Shown: positions 18,597 to 28,866, counted from the stretch's first letter. The stretch is 64,000 nt of DNA from Sphingopyxis terrae subsp. terrae NBRC 15098 (GCF_001610975.1 NZ_CP013342.1:992001-1056000); one strand, 5' to 3'. Numbers and translations: made by a program. The notes: generated by a model from the sequence alone, not told the origin.

Positions 18597-20083
18597 TGCC
18601 CCGCCGCAGCGCAGTTCTGGCCCTTGCGGTCCTTGCAGGCATGACCCTGTCGGGATGCTATGCGCTCGACCCCGAGATGCGACGGGTGGTGGCGCAGCGC
18701 AAGGCGGCCGAACGCGCTGCAAAGGACGCGCCAACCGAACAGGCGCCCGCGGAGCCGGCAATGGCCGTCACCATCCTGCCGCAGACGGTGCTGCCGCCGC
18801 CGATGCCGGCGCCCGCCGGAGCAGACGCCGCGCTCGATCCCGCCGTGGCCGCGGTCGCTCGCCACACGCTCGACAGCGTCGCGCATGATTATGTCGGGCT
18901 GGTTCTCGAACTGGGTACGCATAACAAGAGCGATATCGACGCCTATTACGGACCGAAGGCGCTGATGGCGGCGGCCGTGACCGATCCGCGCAGCCTTGCG
19001 ATGTTGGGCGAAGCCGCGCGCCAGCTCTCGGCATCGCTCGACGACGTTACGCCGCACCTGACCGCCGCCGCCGATCAACGGCGCTTGCGCGCGCTGAAGG
19101 CGATGCTGCTCGCTGCCGAGACGCGCAGCGAAATGTTGCAGGGCAAGCGGCTGGCCTTTGCCGACGAGGCCGAGCGGCTTTTCGGCGTGCGCCCGAAGCT
19201 CGAACCGCTGTCCGCTTATGACGCCGCGCTGGCCGCGATCGCGCAGCTCGTCCCCGGCGACGGCGAATTGGCCGATCGCGTCGATGCCTATTTCAACCGC
19301 TTCACCATTCCCGCCGCCCGGCTGAAGCCGACCTTCGACGCAGGGATCGCCCAGTGCCGCGCGCGCACCGCCGCGCAGGTGGCGATGCCCGAGGGCGAGA
19401 ATTTCGACCTGCAGTTCGTCACTGGAAAGAGCTGGAGCGGCTATAATTTCTACATGGGCGGCTATCGCAGCATCATCCAGGTCAACACCGACCTGCCGAT
19501 CCGCCTGTCGCGCGCGCTCGATCTCGGCTGCCACGAAGGCTATCCGGGCCACCATCTGTTCAATCTGCAAATCGAAGCGAAGCTGGTCCGCGACCGCAAC
19601 TGGATCGAATATAGCGTCTATCCGCTCTACAGCCCGCAAAGCTTCCTTGCCGAAGGGAGTGCCAATTACGGCATCGACCTTGCCTTTCCGGGGGACGAAC
19701 GCATCGCCGTCGAGCGCGGCACGATCATGCCGCTGGCGGGCATCGAACCGCCCGCTGGCGAACGCTATTGGCAGCTTCTCGATGCGATGAAAGCGCTGTC
19801 GGGCGCCCGGCTGACGATTGCCCAGCAATATCTCGACGGCGCGATCGACCGGCCGACGGCGGTGGCGCTGACCCAGAAATATGGGCTCGTGTCGCGACCG
19901 CGCGCCGAGCAGATGACCGATTTCACCGAAAAATATCGCAGTTACGTCATCAACTACGGGCTCGGCGAAGCGATGGTGCGCGACTATGTCGAACGCGGCG
20001 GGCCGTCCCGGGACATGATGTGGCGCCGCTTCCTGGGGCTTCTCGGCGAACCCACCCTGCCCGCGGATCTTGCCGCGCAATGA
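18596..20083 (+). CDS. DUF885 family lipoprotein
   Basis: A 495-residue predicted lipoprotein: signal peptide with lipobox LSGC (Cys about residue 21), a Pro/Ala-rich linker, then a large helical domain. The hallmark HEGYPGHHLFN, about two thirds along, matches the HExxPGHH metal-binding-like motif of DUF885, a family predicted to be metal-dependent hydrolases and without a firm general function. ATG 18596 overlaps the nhaA stop by one base (TGATG), so it is cotranscribed with the antiporter, although the link in function is not obvious. Confidence 0.88.
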   Translation: MPRRSAVLALAVLAGMTLSGCYALDPEMRRVVAQRKAAERAAKDAPTEQAPAEPAMAVTILPQTVLPPPMPAPAGADAALDPAVAAVARHTLDSVAHDYVGLVLELGTHNKSDIDAYYGPKALMAAAVTDPRSLAMLGEAARQLSASLDDVTPHLTAAADQRRLRALKAMLLAAETRSEMLQGKRLAFADEAERLFGVRPKLEPLSAYDAALAAIAQLVPGDGELADRVDAYFNRFTIPAARLKPTFDAGIAQCRARTAAQVAMPEGENFDLQFVTGKSWSGYNFYMGGYRSIIQVNTDLPIRLSRALDLGCHEGYPGHHLFNLQIEAKLVRDRNWIEYSVYPLYSPQSFLAEGSANYGIDLAFPGDERIAVERGTIMPLAGIEPPAGERYWQLLDAMKALSGARLTIAQQYLDGAIDRPTAVALTQKYGLVSRPRAEQMTDFTEKYRSYVINYGLGEAMVRDYVERGGPSRDMMWRRFLGLLGEPTLPADLAAQ

Positions 20084-20221
20084 CCCCCGCGGTCGCCCTC
20101 CTCTGGCTCGGCCAGGCGGGATCGCCGCGGCGTCCGCCCGCGGGAGTGGCCCCGCGCGATTGATCCGTCGGCGCACCCAAGCGGCGCGCCCTTTCGGTTC
20201 CATCAATCGCAAGGATTTCCC

Positions 20222-20992
20222 ATGCACCTCGACAAACAGGATATTCACCAGCGCATCGAAGCGCCTGTCATGAAGGATTATGGCGTCTATCTGGCGGTCG
20301 ACCGTCTGCTCGATTGCCAGAAGCCGCTCGCCGAGCTTTGCACCCCCGACGAATTGCAGTTCCAGATCGTCCATCAGGTCGAGGAATTGTGGATGAAGCT
20401 GATGGCCTTCACCCTCGCCGAAATCGACGGTCATATGGCGGCGGGCGAGACGATGCGCGTCCTGTCGCTCTTCGACCGCGTCAACCGGATCATGCGGCTG
20501 ATGACCGATCAGCTGGCGCTCTTGGAGACGATGAGTCCGTTCGACTATCAGGCGATCCGGCTTCAGCTCGGCAACGGGTCGGGGCAGGAAAGCCCCGGCT
20601 TCCAGCTGCTGCTCACCCTGCCGCAGCCGCTGTGGGCGCGCTACAAATCGGCCTATCTCGATCCTGCCGGGCGCAGCGTCGCCGACGTCTATGACACCGG
20701 CTACCGGCACGACGAGGCCTATATGGTTGCCGAGGCGCTAATCGAATTCGACGAGCTGTTCCAGATCTTTCGCGCCCATCACATCTATCTCATCCACCGG
20801 TCGATCGGCATGGGATCGAAGTCGCTCAAAGGGCGTCCGGTCGAACTGCTCAATGCCGGCGCACGGCATCGCTTCTTCCCCGAACTGTGGGACATTCGCG
20901 CCGCGATGACCGACCGCTGGGGCGCCGAATATGGCGTCAAGCGCGACAGCATCAGCGGCAATGCGCCGGCCGGGCACGGCAGCGGCCTGTGA
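20222..20992 (+). CDS. Divergent tryptophan 2,3-dioxygenase-like haem protein
   Basis: A 256-residue all-helical protein of the tryptophan 2,3-dioxygenase superfamily. Compared with the Xanthomonas enzyme as I recall it, the substrate-pocket F47, H51, Y109 and R113 and the proximal haem ligand H187 are kept. The flexible GTGGS loop that closes over tryptophan is replaced by KSLKGRPVE, and SGFQS reads SGQES. It is about 40 residues shorter. Genomes usually call it kynA, but the pocket changes leave room for another indole or aromatic substrate. It overlaps the kynureninase-like gene by 4 nt, so the two act in one pathway. Confidence 0.8.
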   Translation: MHLDKQDIHQRIEAPVMKDYGVYLAVDRLLDCQKPLAELCTPDELQFQIVHQVEELWMKLMAFTLAEIDGHMAAGETMRVLSLFDRVNRIMRLMTDQLALLETMSPFDYQAIRLQLGNGSGQESPGFQLLLTLPQPLWARYKSAYLDPAGRSVADVYDTGYRHDEAYMVAEALIEFDELFQIFRAHHIYLIHRSIGMGSKSLKGRPVELLNAGARHRFFPELWDIRAAMTDRWGAEYGVKRDSISGNAPAGHGSGL

Positions 20993-22116
20993 GCGGCGCA
21001 CTGCTGCCGGCCGCGGTGGCCGGGCGCTTTTTCCTGCCGCCCGGCGCGGTCTATCTCAAAAGCCACAGCGTCGGTTGCCAGCCGCGCAGCGCCGAGGCGC
21101 TGCTGCGCGACCGGATGCTGACGCCGTGGCGCGAGACGGGCGAAGCCTGGCCGCACTGGCTGGAGGCGATCGACGGCTGGCGCGCCGCGCTGGCGAAGCT
21201 GATCGGCGTCGAAGCGCGCGATCTGTGCCCCGCCACCAATGTCAGCGCAGCGCTGTCTCGCTACCTTTCGGCGCTGGGCACCGCGACGACGCGGCGCACC
21301 ATCCTGCTCGCGCCGAGCGCCTTTCCGACGATCGGCTATGTCGCAAGCGGGCTCGCCGCCGCGGGGTGGACGACGCGCTATCTGCCTGCCGCCGCCGATG
21401 TGCGCGATCCGGCGCAGTGGGCGTCGGCGCTGGACGACGATGTCGCGCTGGTCGTTGCCATGCACGTCAGCTCGAACAGCGGCGCGCTGACCGACATCGC
21501 CGCCGTCGCCGCGGCCGCGCACGCCGCGGGCGCACGCTGCATCGCCGATTGCGCGCAATCGGTCGGCGTTGTTCCCGTCGCGCCCGCCCTATGGGGCGTC
21601 GATGCGGTGATCGGCACCAGCGTCAAATGGCTGTGCGGCGGACCGGGCGCCGCGTGGCTGTGGGTCGCGCCGCACGACCGCACCGCGCTCGATCCGATGG
21701 AGCGCGGCTGGTGGAGCCACGACAATCCGTTCGAGATGGATATCGAAAGCTTCCGCTATGCCCCCGACGCGCGCCGCTGGTGGGGAGGCACCCCCGATGT
21801 CGCCCCCTTCGTCCTGTCGACCGCGGGCATCGAAGCCATCGCCGCGATCGGCGTCGAGCGGGTCCGCGCGCATAATCGCGCGCTCCAGACGATCCTCCGC
21901 GCCGCGCTTGAACCCTCGACCCCGCAGTGGTGCTGGCCCAAAGGCGACATCGGCGGGACGCTGTGCATCGACACCGGCACCGACCAGCCGCGCGTCGCCG
22001 CGGCGCTCACCGCGAATGCAATCAGCGCCGACTTCCGCGGCACCACCGTCCGGCTGTCGTTTCACGCTTATAATGGTGCCGACGACGCCGAAGCGGCCGT
22101 TCGCGCGCTCGTCTGA
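20989..22116 (+). CDS. Kynureninase-like PLP enzyme (aminotransferase class V fold)
   Basis: A 375-residue fold-type I PLP enzyme. The start LPPGAVYLKSHSVGCQP parallels the kynureninase YLxGNSLG motif. The PLP lysine is K213 in GTSVKWLCGGPGA, and GWWSHDNPFEMD plus RRWWGGTPDV match the kynureninase substrate region. The family cleaves kynurenine to anthranilate and alanine. The GTG start overlaps the dioxygenase stop as GTGA. No formamidase gene is nearby, so a complete kynurenine route cannot be shown here. It is convergent with the amidase gene, 9 nt apart. Confidence 0.82.
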   Translation: MSGALLPAAVAGRFFLPPGAVYLKSHSVGCQPRSAEALLRDRMLTPWRETGEAWPHWLEAIDGWRAALAKLIGVEARDLCPATNVSAALSRYLSALGTATTRRTILLAPSAFPTIGYVASGLAAAGWTTRYLPAAADVRDPAQWASALDDDVALVVAMHVSSNSGALTDIAAVAAAAHAAGARCIADCAQSVGVVPVAPALWGVDAVIGTSVKWLCGGPGAAWLWVAPHDRTALDPMERGWWSHDNPFEMDIESFRYAPDARRWWGGTPDVAPFVLSTAGIEAIAAIGVERVRAHNRALQTILRAALEPSTPQWCWPKGDIGGTLCIDTGTDQPRVAAALTANAISADFRGTTVRLSFHAYNGADDAEAAVRALV

Positions 22117-22125
22117 GGATCGCCC

Positions 22126-23550
22126 CTAGAGCGCCGGTCGCCGGCCGAACCAGGGCTGTGCCTCTTCGAGCTGCGCCGCGAGCTGGAGCAGCAGCGCCTC
22201 TTCGCCGAAACGACCGACGAACTGCGTTCCCATCGGCAGTCCCTCGGGCGTCCACCACAGGGGGACGTTGATCGCGGGCTGCCCCGTCGCATTCTGGATC
22301 GCGGTGAAGGGTACATAGTCGGTCATCGCGCCAAAACCGGCGGCTACGTCTTCGCTGTCGAGCGGAAAACTGCCGTTGCGCGGCGGCGGGGCCCCGAGCG
22401 TCGGGGTCAGCCAGACGTCATGGTCGGCGTGCCACGCCGCGACCGCGCGCGCCATCTGCTGCAGCTGGAAGATCGCGCCCCACAGTTGCGGCGCGCTGAT
22501 TGCCTTGCCCATCGCGTAAAGGCCGCGCGTCAGTCCCTCCAGATTGTCGGGACCGGGGGTCTGCCCGGTCATCATCGCGATGCCGTCGATCTGCATCGCC
22601 GCGCCGCTCGACCAGATCGCCATGAAGGCCGGGACCATCGCATCATTGTCGACCGGGGGCGATGCTTCCTCGACATGATGACCCAGGCCCTCGCACAATT
22701 TTGCCGCATGTTCGGCCGCGGCGACCGCCTGGGGATCGAGCGCCCGCCCACCCGGCGCAGCGCGCGCAAACGCAATGCGCAGTTTGGGGCATGGCGCCTC
22801 GGCGGCCCGGCGCCAGCTCGGCGGAGCGGGCGGCGCCGCATAGGGATCGCCGGGCTCGGCGCCCGCGGTAACATCGAGCATCGCCGCGGTGTCGCGCACG
22901 CTGCGGCTGACGATATGTTCGGCGGCGAGGCCGCCCATGACGTCGCCGAGCAGCGGCCCCAAGGGGTTGCGCCCGCGCGTCGGCTTCAGCCCGACCAGGC
23001 CGTTGCAGCTTGCAGGGATGCGGATCGATCCGCCGCCGTCGTTGGCGTGCGCGACGGGCACCATGCCGCTCGCCACCGCCGCGCCCGATCCGCCCGACGA
23101 GCCGCCGGTTGAATGCGCCGGGTTCCAGGGGTTGCAGGCGGGCCCGTACAGCTTGCTCTCGGTCGTCGCGACGACGCCGAATTCGGGCACATTGGTCTTG
23201 CCGATCGGGATCAGTCCGCCCGCGAGGAAGCGCTGCACCAACGTCGCGGTAAAGGGCATCGGAACGGGCGGCGAGATGCGCGATCCGTTGCGCGTCGGCC
23301 ACCCGGCGAGATCGCCCAATATGTCCTTGAGCAGGAAGGGAACGCCCCGGAACGGCCCGTCGGGAAGCGGTGCCTTCGCGCGCGCCCGGGCGCCATCATA
23401 ATCGGTGAAGATCACCGCGTTCAGGCGGGGGTTGAGCGCCTCGATCCGTTCGATCGCGCTATCGACCAGCTCGAGCGGCGATACCGCGCCCTTTGCGACG
23501 AGGTCGGCAAGGCCGAGCGCGTCATAGCTTTCATATTCGGCAAATCCCAC
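22126..23550 (-). CDS. Amidase (amidase-signature family)
   Basis: A 474-residue Ser-cisSer-Lys hydrolase. The catalytic Lys lies in [11 protein letters not shown], and the Gly/Ser-rich signature is [14 protein letters not shown] followed by [11 protein letters not shown] and [11 protein letters not shown]. The family hydrolyses amides, including nitrile-derived, aryl and oligomer amides; GatA is excluded because no gatB or gatC is present. The GTG start at 23550 is preceded by AAGGA about 10 nt upstream and leads straight into [17 protein letters not shown]. It lies 19 nt after the MDR dehydrogenase gene on the same strand and may be cotranscribed with it. Confidence 0.9.
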   Translation of the reverse strand: MGFAEYESYDALGLADLVAKGAVSPLELVDSAIERIEALNPRLNAVIFTDYDGARARAKAPLPDGPFRGVPFLLKDILGDLAGWPTRNGSRISPPVPMPFTATLVQRFLAGGLIPIGKTNVPEFGVVATTESKLYGPACNPWNPAHSTGGSSGGSGAAVASGMVPVAHANDGGGSIRIPASCNGLVGLKPTRGRNPLGPLLGDVMGGLAAEHIVSRSVRDTAAMLDVTAGAEPGDPYAAPPAPPSWRRAAEAPCPKLRIAFARAAPGGRALDPQAVAAAEHAAKLCEGLGHHVEEASPPVDNDAMVPAFMAIWSSGAAMQIDGIAMMTGQTPGPDNLEGLTRGLYAMGKAISAPQLWGAIFQLQQMARAVAAWHADHDVWLTPTLGAPPPRNGSFPLDSEDVAAGFGAMTDYVPFTAIQNATGQPAINVPLWWTPEGLPMGTQFVGRFGEEALLLQLAAQLEEAQPWFGRRPAL

Positions 23551-23569
23551 AGGCCGGTCCTTTTTCGTA

Positions 23570-24580
23570 TCAGATGTCGACGACGATCTTGCCGAAATGC
23601 TTGTTCGCCGCCTGATGGCGGAACGCATCGGCAAGGCCTTCGAGGGGGAAATGATCGCTGATCACCGGCCGGATCGCATTCGCCTCGATCCCGGCGATCA
23701 TGTCGAGCTGCTGCTGGCGGCTCCCCACGGTCAATCCCTGAACGCGCAGATTTTTCGCCATCAGCAGCGCGGTCTGCACCGGCCCGGCAAAGCCAGCGAG
23801 CACGCCGATCAGCGCGACATGGCCGCCGACGCGCGTCGCGATCATCGACTGGTCGAGCGTACCGGCACCCCCGATCTCGACGACGCAATCGACCCCGCGC
23901 CCGCCGGTCAGTTCCATCGCTTTTGCGCCCCAGGCGGGAACCGCCTTGTAATTGATCAGCTCGTCGGCACCGAGATCCTTGAGCCTTGCGAGCTTGTCGT
24001 CGGACGAGCTGGTCGCGATCACCCGCGCGCCTGCGGCCTTGGCGAACTGCAACGCAAAGATCGACACCCCGCCCGATCCCTGCACCAGCACGGTCGAACC
24101 CGGCCGGATCGCGTCATCAACGAACAGTGCGCGCCAGGCGGTCAGCCCGGCGCAGGTCAGCGTAGCGGCCTCCGCTGCCGAATAGCCCGCCGGGACGCGC
24201 GTGAACCAATGATCGGGCGTCACGACGACCTCGCGCGCATAGCCGTCGATGCCGTCGCCCGGCACCCGCGTGAAAGCACTCGTCGGCGGCGCGCCGTCGA
24301 TCCAGTCGGGAAAGAAGATCGAGACGACCGGATCGCCCACCGCGAACTGCGTCACCCCCTCGCCCACCGCTTCCACCACGCCGGCACCGTCGGACATCGG
24401 GATACGCCCGTCGGCAGCGGGGATCATGCCCGCCACCACCGCATAGTCGTGGAAGTTGAGCGACGACGCCGCCAGCCGCACCCGGATCTCCCCCGGCCCC
24501 GGTTGCCCGGGATCGGCGAGATCGGTGAGCGTCAGATTGTCGAGCGAAGCGGGAGCGCGAAGCCGGACGGCCCGCATCAT
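23570..24580 (-). CDS. NAD(P)-dependent MDR alcohol dehydrogenase / quinone oxidoreductase-like
   Basis: A 336-residue medium-chain dehydrogenase/reductase. The N-terminal GroES-like domain has LAASSLNFHDYAVVAGMIP, and the Rossmann fold has VLVQGSGGVSIFALQFAKAAGA. The zinc-ligand cysteines of classical alcohol dehydrogenases are not evident, so it is probably a zinc-independent quinone reductase or enoyl reductase type. Its ATG overlaps the stop of the downstream-coordinate deacylase gene as ATGA, so the deacylase gene is transcribed first and this one second. Confidence 0.85.
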   Translation of the reverse strand: MMRAVRLRAPASLDNLTLTDLADPGQPGPGEIRVRLAASSLNFHDYAVVAGMIPAADGRIPMSDGAGVVEAVGEGVTQFAVGDPVVSIFFPDWIDGAPPTSAFTRVPGDGIDGYAREVVVTPDHWFTRVPAGYSAAEAATLTCAGLTAWRALFVDDAIRPGSTVLVQGSGGVSIFALQFAKAAGARVIATSSSDDKLARLKDLGADELINYKAVPAWGAKAMELTGGRGVDCVVEIGGAGTLDQSMIATRVGGHVALIGVLAGFAGPVQTALLMAKNLRVQGLTVGSRQQQLDMIAGIEANAIRPVISDHFPLEGLADAFRHQAANKHFGKIVVDI

Positions 24581-26325
24581 TCCGCCGCCATCGCGAGCTC
24601 GACGCGCTGCGGACCGCGGATCACGCCGCCCGGATAAACGCCCTGCGCTTCGCCTCCCCTGAAGGTGATGACGCCCGACTTGACCGTCGCGACATAGCCG
24701 TCGGCCTTTTGCAGCAGACGCTTGCCGCCCGCGGGCAGATCGAAAGCGAGCCAAGGCTTGCCGAGCTTGATCGCTTCCATATCGATGACATTGAGATCGG
24801 CGAGATAGCCCGGCGCCACCAGTCCGCGGTCTTCGAGCCCATAGAGCAGCGCCGTGTCGCGGCACTGGCGCTTGATCGCGCGTTCCAGCGGCACGCGCCC
24901 GCCGCGCTTGCGATCGCGCACCCAATGCTGAAGCATGAAGGTGGGCGATGCGGCGTCGCAGATCGTACCGCAATGCGCGCCGCCGTCCGACAGGCTGTTC
25001 ACCGTATCATCGCTGTCCTGCAGCGCCTCGAGGAAGTCGAGATTGCCGTCGGCATAGTTGAGGATCGGCAGATAGGCGAAACCGGTCGCACCGTCGCGGC
25101 ACAGCAGATCATAGGCATATTCGGCCGGATCGACACCCGCCGCCGCGGCGCGCGCCGCGATGCTGGCATCGGCGCCGGGTTCATAGTCGAAATCATCGTC
25201 CATCTCGAACTGCATCGTCCAGCCGCCGGCAACGACCATCAACAGCCCCATGATGTCCTGCGGCGCTTCGCTGAAGTCATTGTCTTCGGAAAGGAGCTGC
25301 GCCTTGAACGCGGGGTCGAGCAGCTTCGCCTTTTGCTCCTCCCACGACAGGCCTTCGATGGCGCGCCATGACGGGCGGAAGCGGAAGGGATGGACGGTGC
25401 CGCGCCACGCCATGATGATGCCGTTGCCGCGCAGCGCGATCTGCGCGACGATATTGGCGCCCTTCGCATTTTCGGCGCGCATCGTTTCGATCTGTTCGTC
25501 GAGCGGCAATTCCTTGGCGATCGACTGGAGCGCCGCAAAGGTCACAGGCAGGCCGGTTTCGCGGCTCAGCTTGCCCATCCAGTCGAACTCGTTCCATTCG
25601 CGGTTGAGGTCGCTCGCCATTTCGAACACGCCGTAACCGACGCGGCCCATCGCACGGCCGATCTCGATCAGTTCCTCGGCGGTCGCGGTCGTGCCGGGGA
25701 CGACTTCACCGTCGACCGATTTGTGGATGACGGTGCGGCTCGTCGAAAAGCCGAGCGCACCGGCGCGCACCCCCTCTTCGACGATGCGCGACATTTCGGC
25801 GATGTCCTCGGCCGTCGGCACCGCGCCCGGCTGTTCGCGGTCGCCCAGCACATAGGCCCGCACCGCGCCGTGCGGGACATGACAGGCGACATCGATGGTG
25901 CGCGGCAGCTTTTCGAGCGCATCCATATATTCGGGGAAGGTTTCCCACTCCCAGCTCATCCCTTCTGCGAGCGCGGTACCGGGAATATCCTCGACACCTT
26001 CCATCAGGCCGATCAGCCAGTCGTGGCGGTCGGGCCGGGCGGGCGCAAAGCCGACGCCGCAATTGCCCATGACGACGGTGGTGACGCCGTGCCAGCTCGA
26101 CGGCGCCATTTCCTGGTCCCACGTCGCCTGACCGTCATAATGAGTGTGAACATCGACGAAGCCGGGTGTGACGATCTTGCCGCGCGCGTCAATTTCCTCG
26201 CGCCCTGCGCCGAGGTCGGTGCCGACCGCAACGATGCGGGCGCCCTCGACCGCCACATCGGCCACCATCGACGGACCGCCCGTGCCATCGACGACGGTGC
26301 CGCCGCGAATCACCAGATCGTACAT
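24577..26325 (-). CDS. N-acyl-D-amino-acid deacylase family amidohydrolase
   Basis: A 582-residue amidohydrolase. The metal-site HxH is in DVHTHYDGQ, the [10 protein letters not shown] segment carries the family Cys, and later ligands lie in [10 protein letters not shown]. It begins [17 protein letters not shown] and ends with the small beta domain, as expected for D-aminoacylases and related N-acyl-D-glutamate/aspartate deacylases. It hydrolyses N-acyl groups from amino acids or related amides; the precise substrate is unknown. The first gene of a deacylase-dehydrogenase-amidase run, with GGGAGAG before the ATG. Confidence 0.88.
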   Translation of the reverse strand: MYDLVIRGGTVVDGTGGPSMVADVAVEGARIVAVGTDLGAGREEIDARGKIVTPGFVDVHTHYDGQATWDQEMAPSSWHGVTTVVMGNCGVGFAPARPDRHDWLIGLMEGVEDIPGTALAEGMSWEWETFPEYMDALEKLPRTIDVACHVPHGAVRAYVLGDREQPGAVPTAEDIAEMSRIVEEGVRAGALGFSTSRTVIHKSVDGEVVPGTTATAEELIEIGRAMGRVGYGVFEMASDLNREWNEFDWMGKLSRETGLPVTFAALQSIAKELPLDEQIETMRAENAKGANIVAQIALRGNGIIMAWRGTVHPFRFRPSWRAIEGLSWEEQKAKLLDPAFKAQLLSEDNDFSEAPQDIMGLLMVVAGGWTMQFEMDDDFDYEPGADASIAARAAAAGVDPAEYAYDLLCRDGATGFAYLPILNYADGNLDFLEALQDSDDTVNSLSDGGAHCGTICDAASPTFMLQHWVRDRKRGGRVPLERAIKRQCRDTALLYGLEDRGLVAPGYLADLNVIDMEAIKLGKPWLAFDLPAGGKRLLQKADGYVATVKSGVITFRGGEAQGVYPGGVIRGPQRVELAMAAE

Positions 26326-26448
26326 CTCGCTCTCCCGTTATTTGGTTTCAGTGCGAAACCTATCATCAATTCAGGACAGTGCAAATAAGCGCGCACGGTG
26401 TGCGGCGAACGGCTATAGCCGTGCGACAAACCAACGGGAGTCGATGCC

Positions 26449-27213
26449 ATGATCCGTCCCTTTACCCTTGTCGCCGCCGCCGCGGCGCTTGCTCTTGCCG
26501 CAGCTGCCGTTCCCGCCATCGCCGCCGACGCGCCCGCCGCCGATTATGCTGCAGCGCTTGCCGATCCGGCACGCCCGGCCGCCGACCGCGACCGCGACGC
26601 CGCCCGCAAGCCCGCCGAATTGCTCGCCTTCGCCGGCATCGAACCGGGCCAGAGCGTCGGCGATTATGTGATGGGCGGCGGCTATCTGACGCGCATCCTG
26701 TCGGGAGCCGTCGGCGCCGCGGGGCATGTCTATGCTTTTCAGCCCGCCGAGTTCATCGCCTTTCGCAAGCAATATGGCGACGACCAGAGTGCGGTCGCGG
26801 CGGCCTATGCCAATGTCGATGCGGTCGGGGGCGCCTTCGCCGCTCCGGCTTTTCCGGTGCCGCTCGACGCGATCGTGACGGTGCAGAATTTTCACGATCT
26901 CTATTTGAAGCCCTTCCCCGAAGGGACGGGCGACAAGGCCAGCGCCGCACTCTTCGCCGCGCTCAAGCCCGGCGGCACGCTGGTGGTGGTCGATCACAGC
27001 GCGGCGGACGGCAGCGGCACGACGCTGTCGGACAGCCTGCACCGCATCGACAAGGCCGCGGTCGTCGCGGCGCTGACCAAGGCGGGCTTTATGCTTGAGG
27101 CCGAGAGCGACCTTTACAAGCGCCCCGAAGACCCGCGCACCGCCAATGTCTTCGACCCTGCCATTCGCGGCAAGACCGATCAGTTCACGCTGCGCTTTCG
27201 CAAGCCGGAATAG
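26449..27213 (+). CDS. Exported methyltransferase-like protein
   Basis: A 254-residue protein with a clear Sec signal peptide (cleavage after AIAA, about residue 25), followed by a class I SAM-methyltransferase-like domain: GQSVGDYVMGGGYLTRIL for the nucleotide loop, LKPGGTLVVVDHSA for strand 5. COG4798-type predicted methyltransferases are often exported like this, where SAM is absent, so the enzymatic role is doubtful; the fold may be reused. It is divergent from the deacylase gene and lies 17 nt before the PhnA-like gene. Confidence 0.82.
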   Translation: MIRPFTLVAAAAALALAAAAVPAIAADAPAADYAAALADPARPAADRDRDAARKPAELLAFAGIEPGQSVGDYVMGGGYLTRILSGAVGAAGHVYAFQPAEFIAFRKQYGDDQSAVAAAYANVDAVGGAFAAPAFPVPLDAIVTVQNFHDLYLKPFPEGTGDKASAALFAALKPGGTLVVVDHSAADGSGTTLSDSLHRIDKAAVVAALTKAGFMLEAESDLYKRPEDPRTANVFDPAIRGKTDQFTLRFRKPE

Positions 27214-27230
27214 ATGGATAGAGCGCCCCG

Positions 27231-27542
27231 ATGAGCAGCAACGACGACGACTATGTCTATGACGAGGCGAGCGGCGAATGGCTGCCCGCGAGCGAAGCGC
27301 GCGAGCGGGCGGCGGCGGCCAATGCGCTTCCGCAAGTGAAGGACGCGGTCGGCAATGTGCTGAGCGACGGCGACTCGGTCGTCCTCATCAAGGATCTGCC
27401 GGTGAAGGGCGCGGGCCAGACGCTGAAGGTCGGCACCGTCATCAAGTCGATCCGGCTGACCGCCGATCCCGACGAGATCGACTGCCGCTACGAAGGGATC
27501 AGGGGCCTGGTGCTGCGAACGGAGTTCGTGCGGAAGCGGTGA
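27231..27542 (+). CDS. PhnA/YjdM-like protein
   Basis: A 103-residue soluble protein. The second half (VKDAVGNVLSDGDSVVLIKDLPVKG ... IKSIRL ... LVLRTEFVRK) is the PhnA C-terminal domain. The N-terminal zinc ribbon of longer PhnA proteins is absent and replaced by an acidic, Ala-rich stretch. PhnA was named from the phosphonate locus but its real function is unsettled; no phosphonate genes are present here. It is probably cotranscribed with the preceding gene and ends convergent to the acyl-CoA dehydrogenase gene. Confidence 0.85.
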   Translation: MSSNDDDYVYDEASGEWLPASEARERAAAANALPQVKDAVGNVLSDGDSVVLIKDLPVKGAGQTLKVGTVIKSIRLTADPDEIDCRYEGIRGLVLRTEFVRKR

Positions 27543-27570
27543 AGCCCGCTCAGCCTTCCGATTGGCGACC

Positions 27571-28866
27571 TCAAATCTTCCCCAGCGTCTCCCTGCGCGG
27601 GCCGAGATAGCCAAATAGATAGGCCGCGACCTTGCGCATCTGAATCTCTTCCGCCCCTTCGGTGATCCGGTAGCGGCGGTGGTGGCGATAGATATGCTCG
27701 AACGGCTTGTGGCGCGAATAGCCGATGCCGCCATGCACCTGCATCGCGCGATCGGCCGCCTGACATACGAGGCGGTTCGCCCAGTAATTGCACATGCTCA
27801 CCTTGTCGGAGAGGCTGCGCTCGACCTCCTTGTGCGGCATATTGTCCATTTCCCATGCCGTCTTGCGGATGAGGAGGCGCAGCATTTCGGCCTGCGTCGC
27901 CAGCTCGACGAGCGGAAACTGGATCGCCTGATTCTTCGCCAGCGCCTCGCCAAAAGGCTTGCGCTCGCGCGCATAGCGCACGCTTTCCTCGATGCAGTAA
28001 ACCGCCGCGCCGAGCGATGAGGCCGCCTGACGGATGCGGTTCTGGTGGACGAAACTCTGCGCGATCGACAGGCCGCCGTCGACCGGGCCGAGCCGCGCGC
28101 TGTCCGGCACCCATACGTCGGTAAAGCTGACACGCGGGTGATCGGTGGGCATGTTGAAGGTCCAAAGATATTCCTCGATCACGAGGCCCGGCGACGGGTT
28201 GGGGACGAGCAGGCAGGTGATCCCCCTGGCATCGCCGTCATTGCCGCTGGTGCGGCAGAAGGTCGCGCAATGGGTCGCGACATGCATCCCCGTCGTCCAC
28301 ATCTTCTCGCCGTTGATCAGCCAGCCTTCGACCCCGTCGCGGGTTTCGCGCACCGCGCGCGTTTCCATATGCGTCGCGTCGCTGCCGTGATCGGGTTCGG
28401 TGAGGCCAAAGGCGGTGCGGCGCTTGCCTTCGAAGCCGCCGAGGATGAATTCCTGCTTCTGCTCGTCGCTGGTGCCAAATTGTTCGAACATCTCGACGAA
28501 GGGGAAATTGCCGACGATGCTGTGTTCGTTCTGCAGATCATTGTGGAGACCGAGACCCTTGGCGGCAAAATGCTCGCGGATCACCGCCATCCACAGGTTC
28601 GATCCGTCCTTGCCGCCATATTTCTTCGGCGCCGAAAAGCGCCAGTGGCCCGCGGCATCGGCTTTGCGGGTCGCCTGCTTCAGCAGCTCTTCCCACTCGT
28701 GGCGCGGCAATCCCTGATTGTCCCAGTCGGTGCGCGCATGTTCGCGGCGATGGTCGAAGAAGCGGATATTGTCGTCCGCATCCTCAAGCGGCTTGATCTC
28801 CGCCGCGATGAAGGCGTCGAGTTCGTCGAGATAGGCCTGCAAATCGGCCGGAACCGCAAAATCCAT
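27571..28866 (-). CDS. Acyl-CoA dehydrogenase (ACAD10/11-like)
   Basis: A 431-residue flavoprotein. Family marks are FGLTEPDHGSDATHMET (FAD-binding), VHQNRIRQAASSLG, ERKPFGEALAKNQAIQF and the C-terminal QVHGGIGYSRHKPFEHIYRHHRRYRITEG. It oxidises or otherwise processes acyl-CoA and would pass electrons to ETF (encoded at 34.5-36.2 kb). The layout next to a phosphotransferase gene, 19 nt upstream, mirrors the fused kinase-dehydrogenase ACAD10/ACAD11 and the bacterial levulinate genes lvaA/lvaC, where a phosphorylated 4-hydroxyacyl-CoA is the substrate. That specificity is inference from context. Confidence 0.88.
   Translation of the reverse strand: MDFAVPADLQAYLDELDAFIAAEIKPLEDADDNIRFFDHRREHARTDWDNQGLPRHEWEELLKQATRKADAAGHWRFSAPKKYGGKDGSNLWMAVIREHFAAKGLGLHNDLQNEHSIVGNFPFVEMFEQFGTSDEQKQEFILGGFEGKRRTAFGLTEPDHGSDATHMETRAVRETRDGVEGWLINGEKMWTTGMHVATHCATFCRTSGNDGDARGITCLLVPNPSPGLVIEEYLWTFNMPTDHPRVSFTDVWVPDSARLGPVDGGLSIAQSFVHQNRIRQAASSLGAAVYCIEESVRYARERKPFGEALAKNQAIQFPLVELATQAEMLRLLIRKTAWEMDNMPHKEVERSLSDKVSMCNYWANRLVCQAADRAMQVHGGIGYSRHKPFEHIYRHHRRYRITEGAEEIQMRKVAAYLFGYLGPRRETLGKI

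Noticed and set aside
27231..27542. Part of a phosphonate utilisation locus
   Set aside because: The PhnA-like protein lacks its zinc ribbon and no phn genes are nearby; the name is historical.
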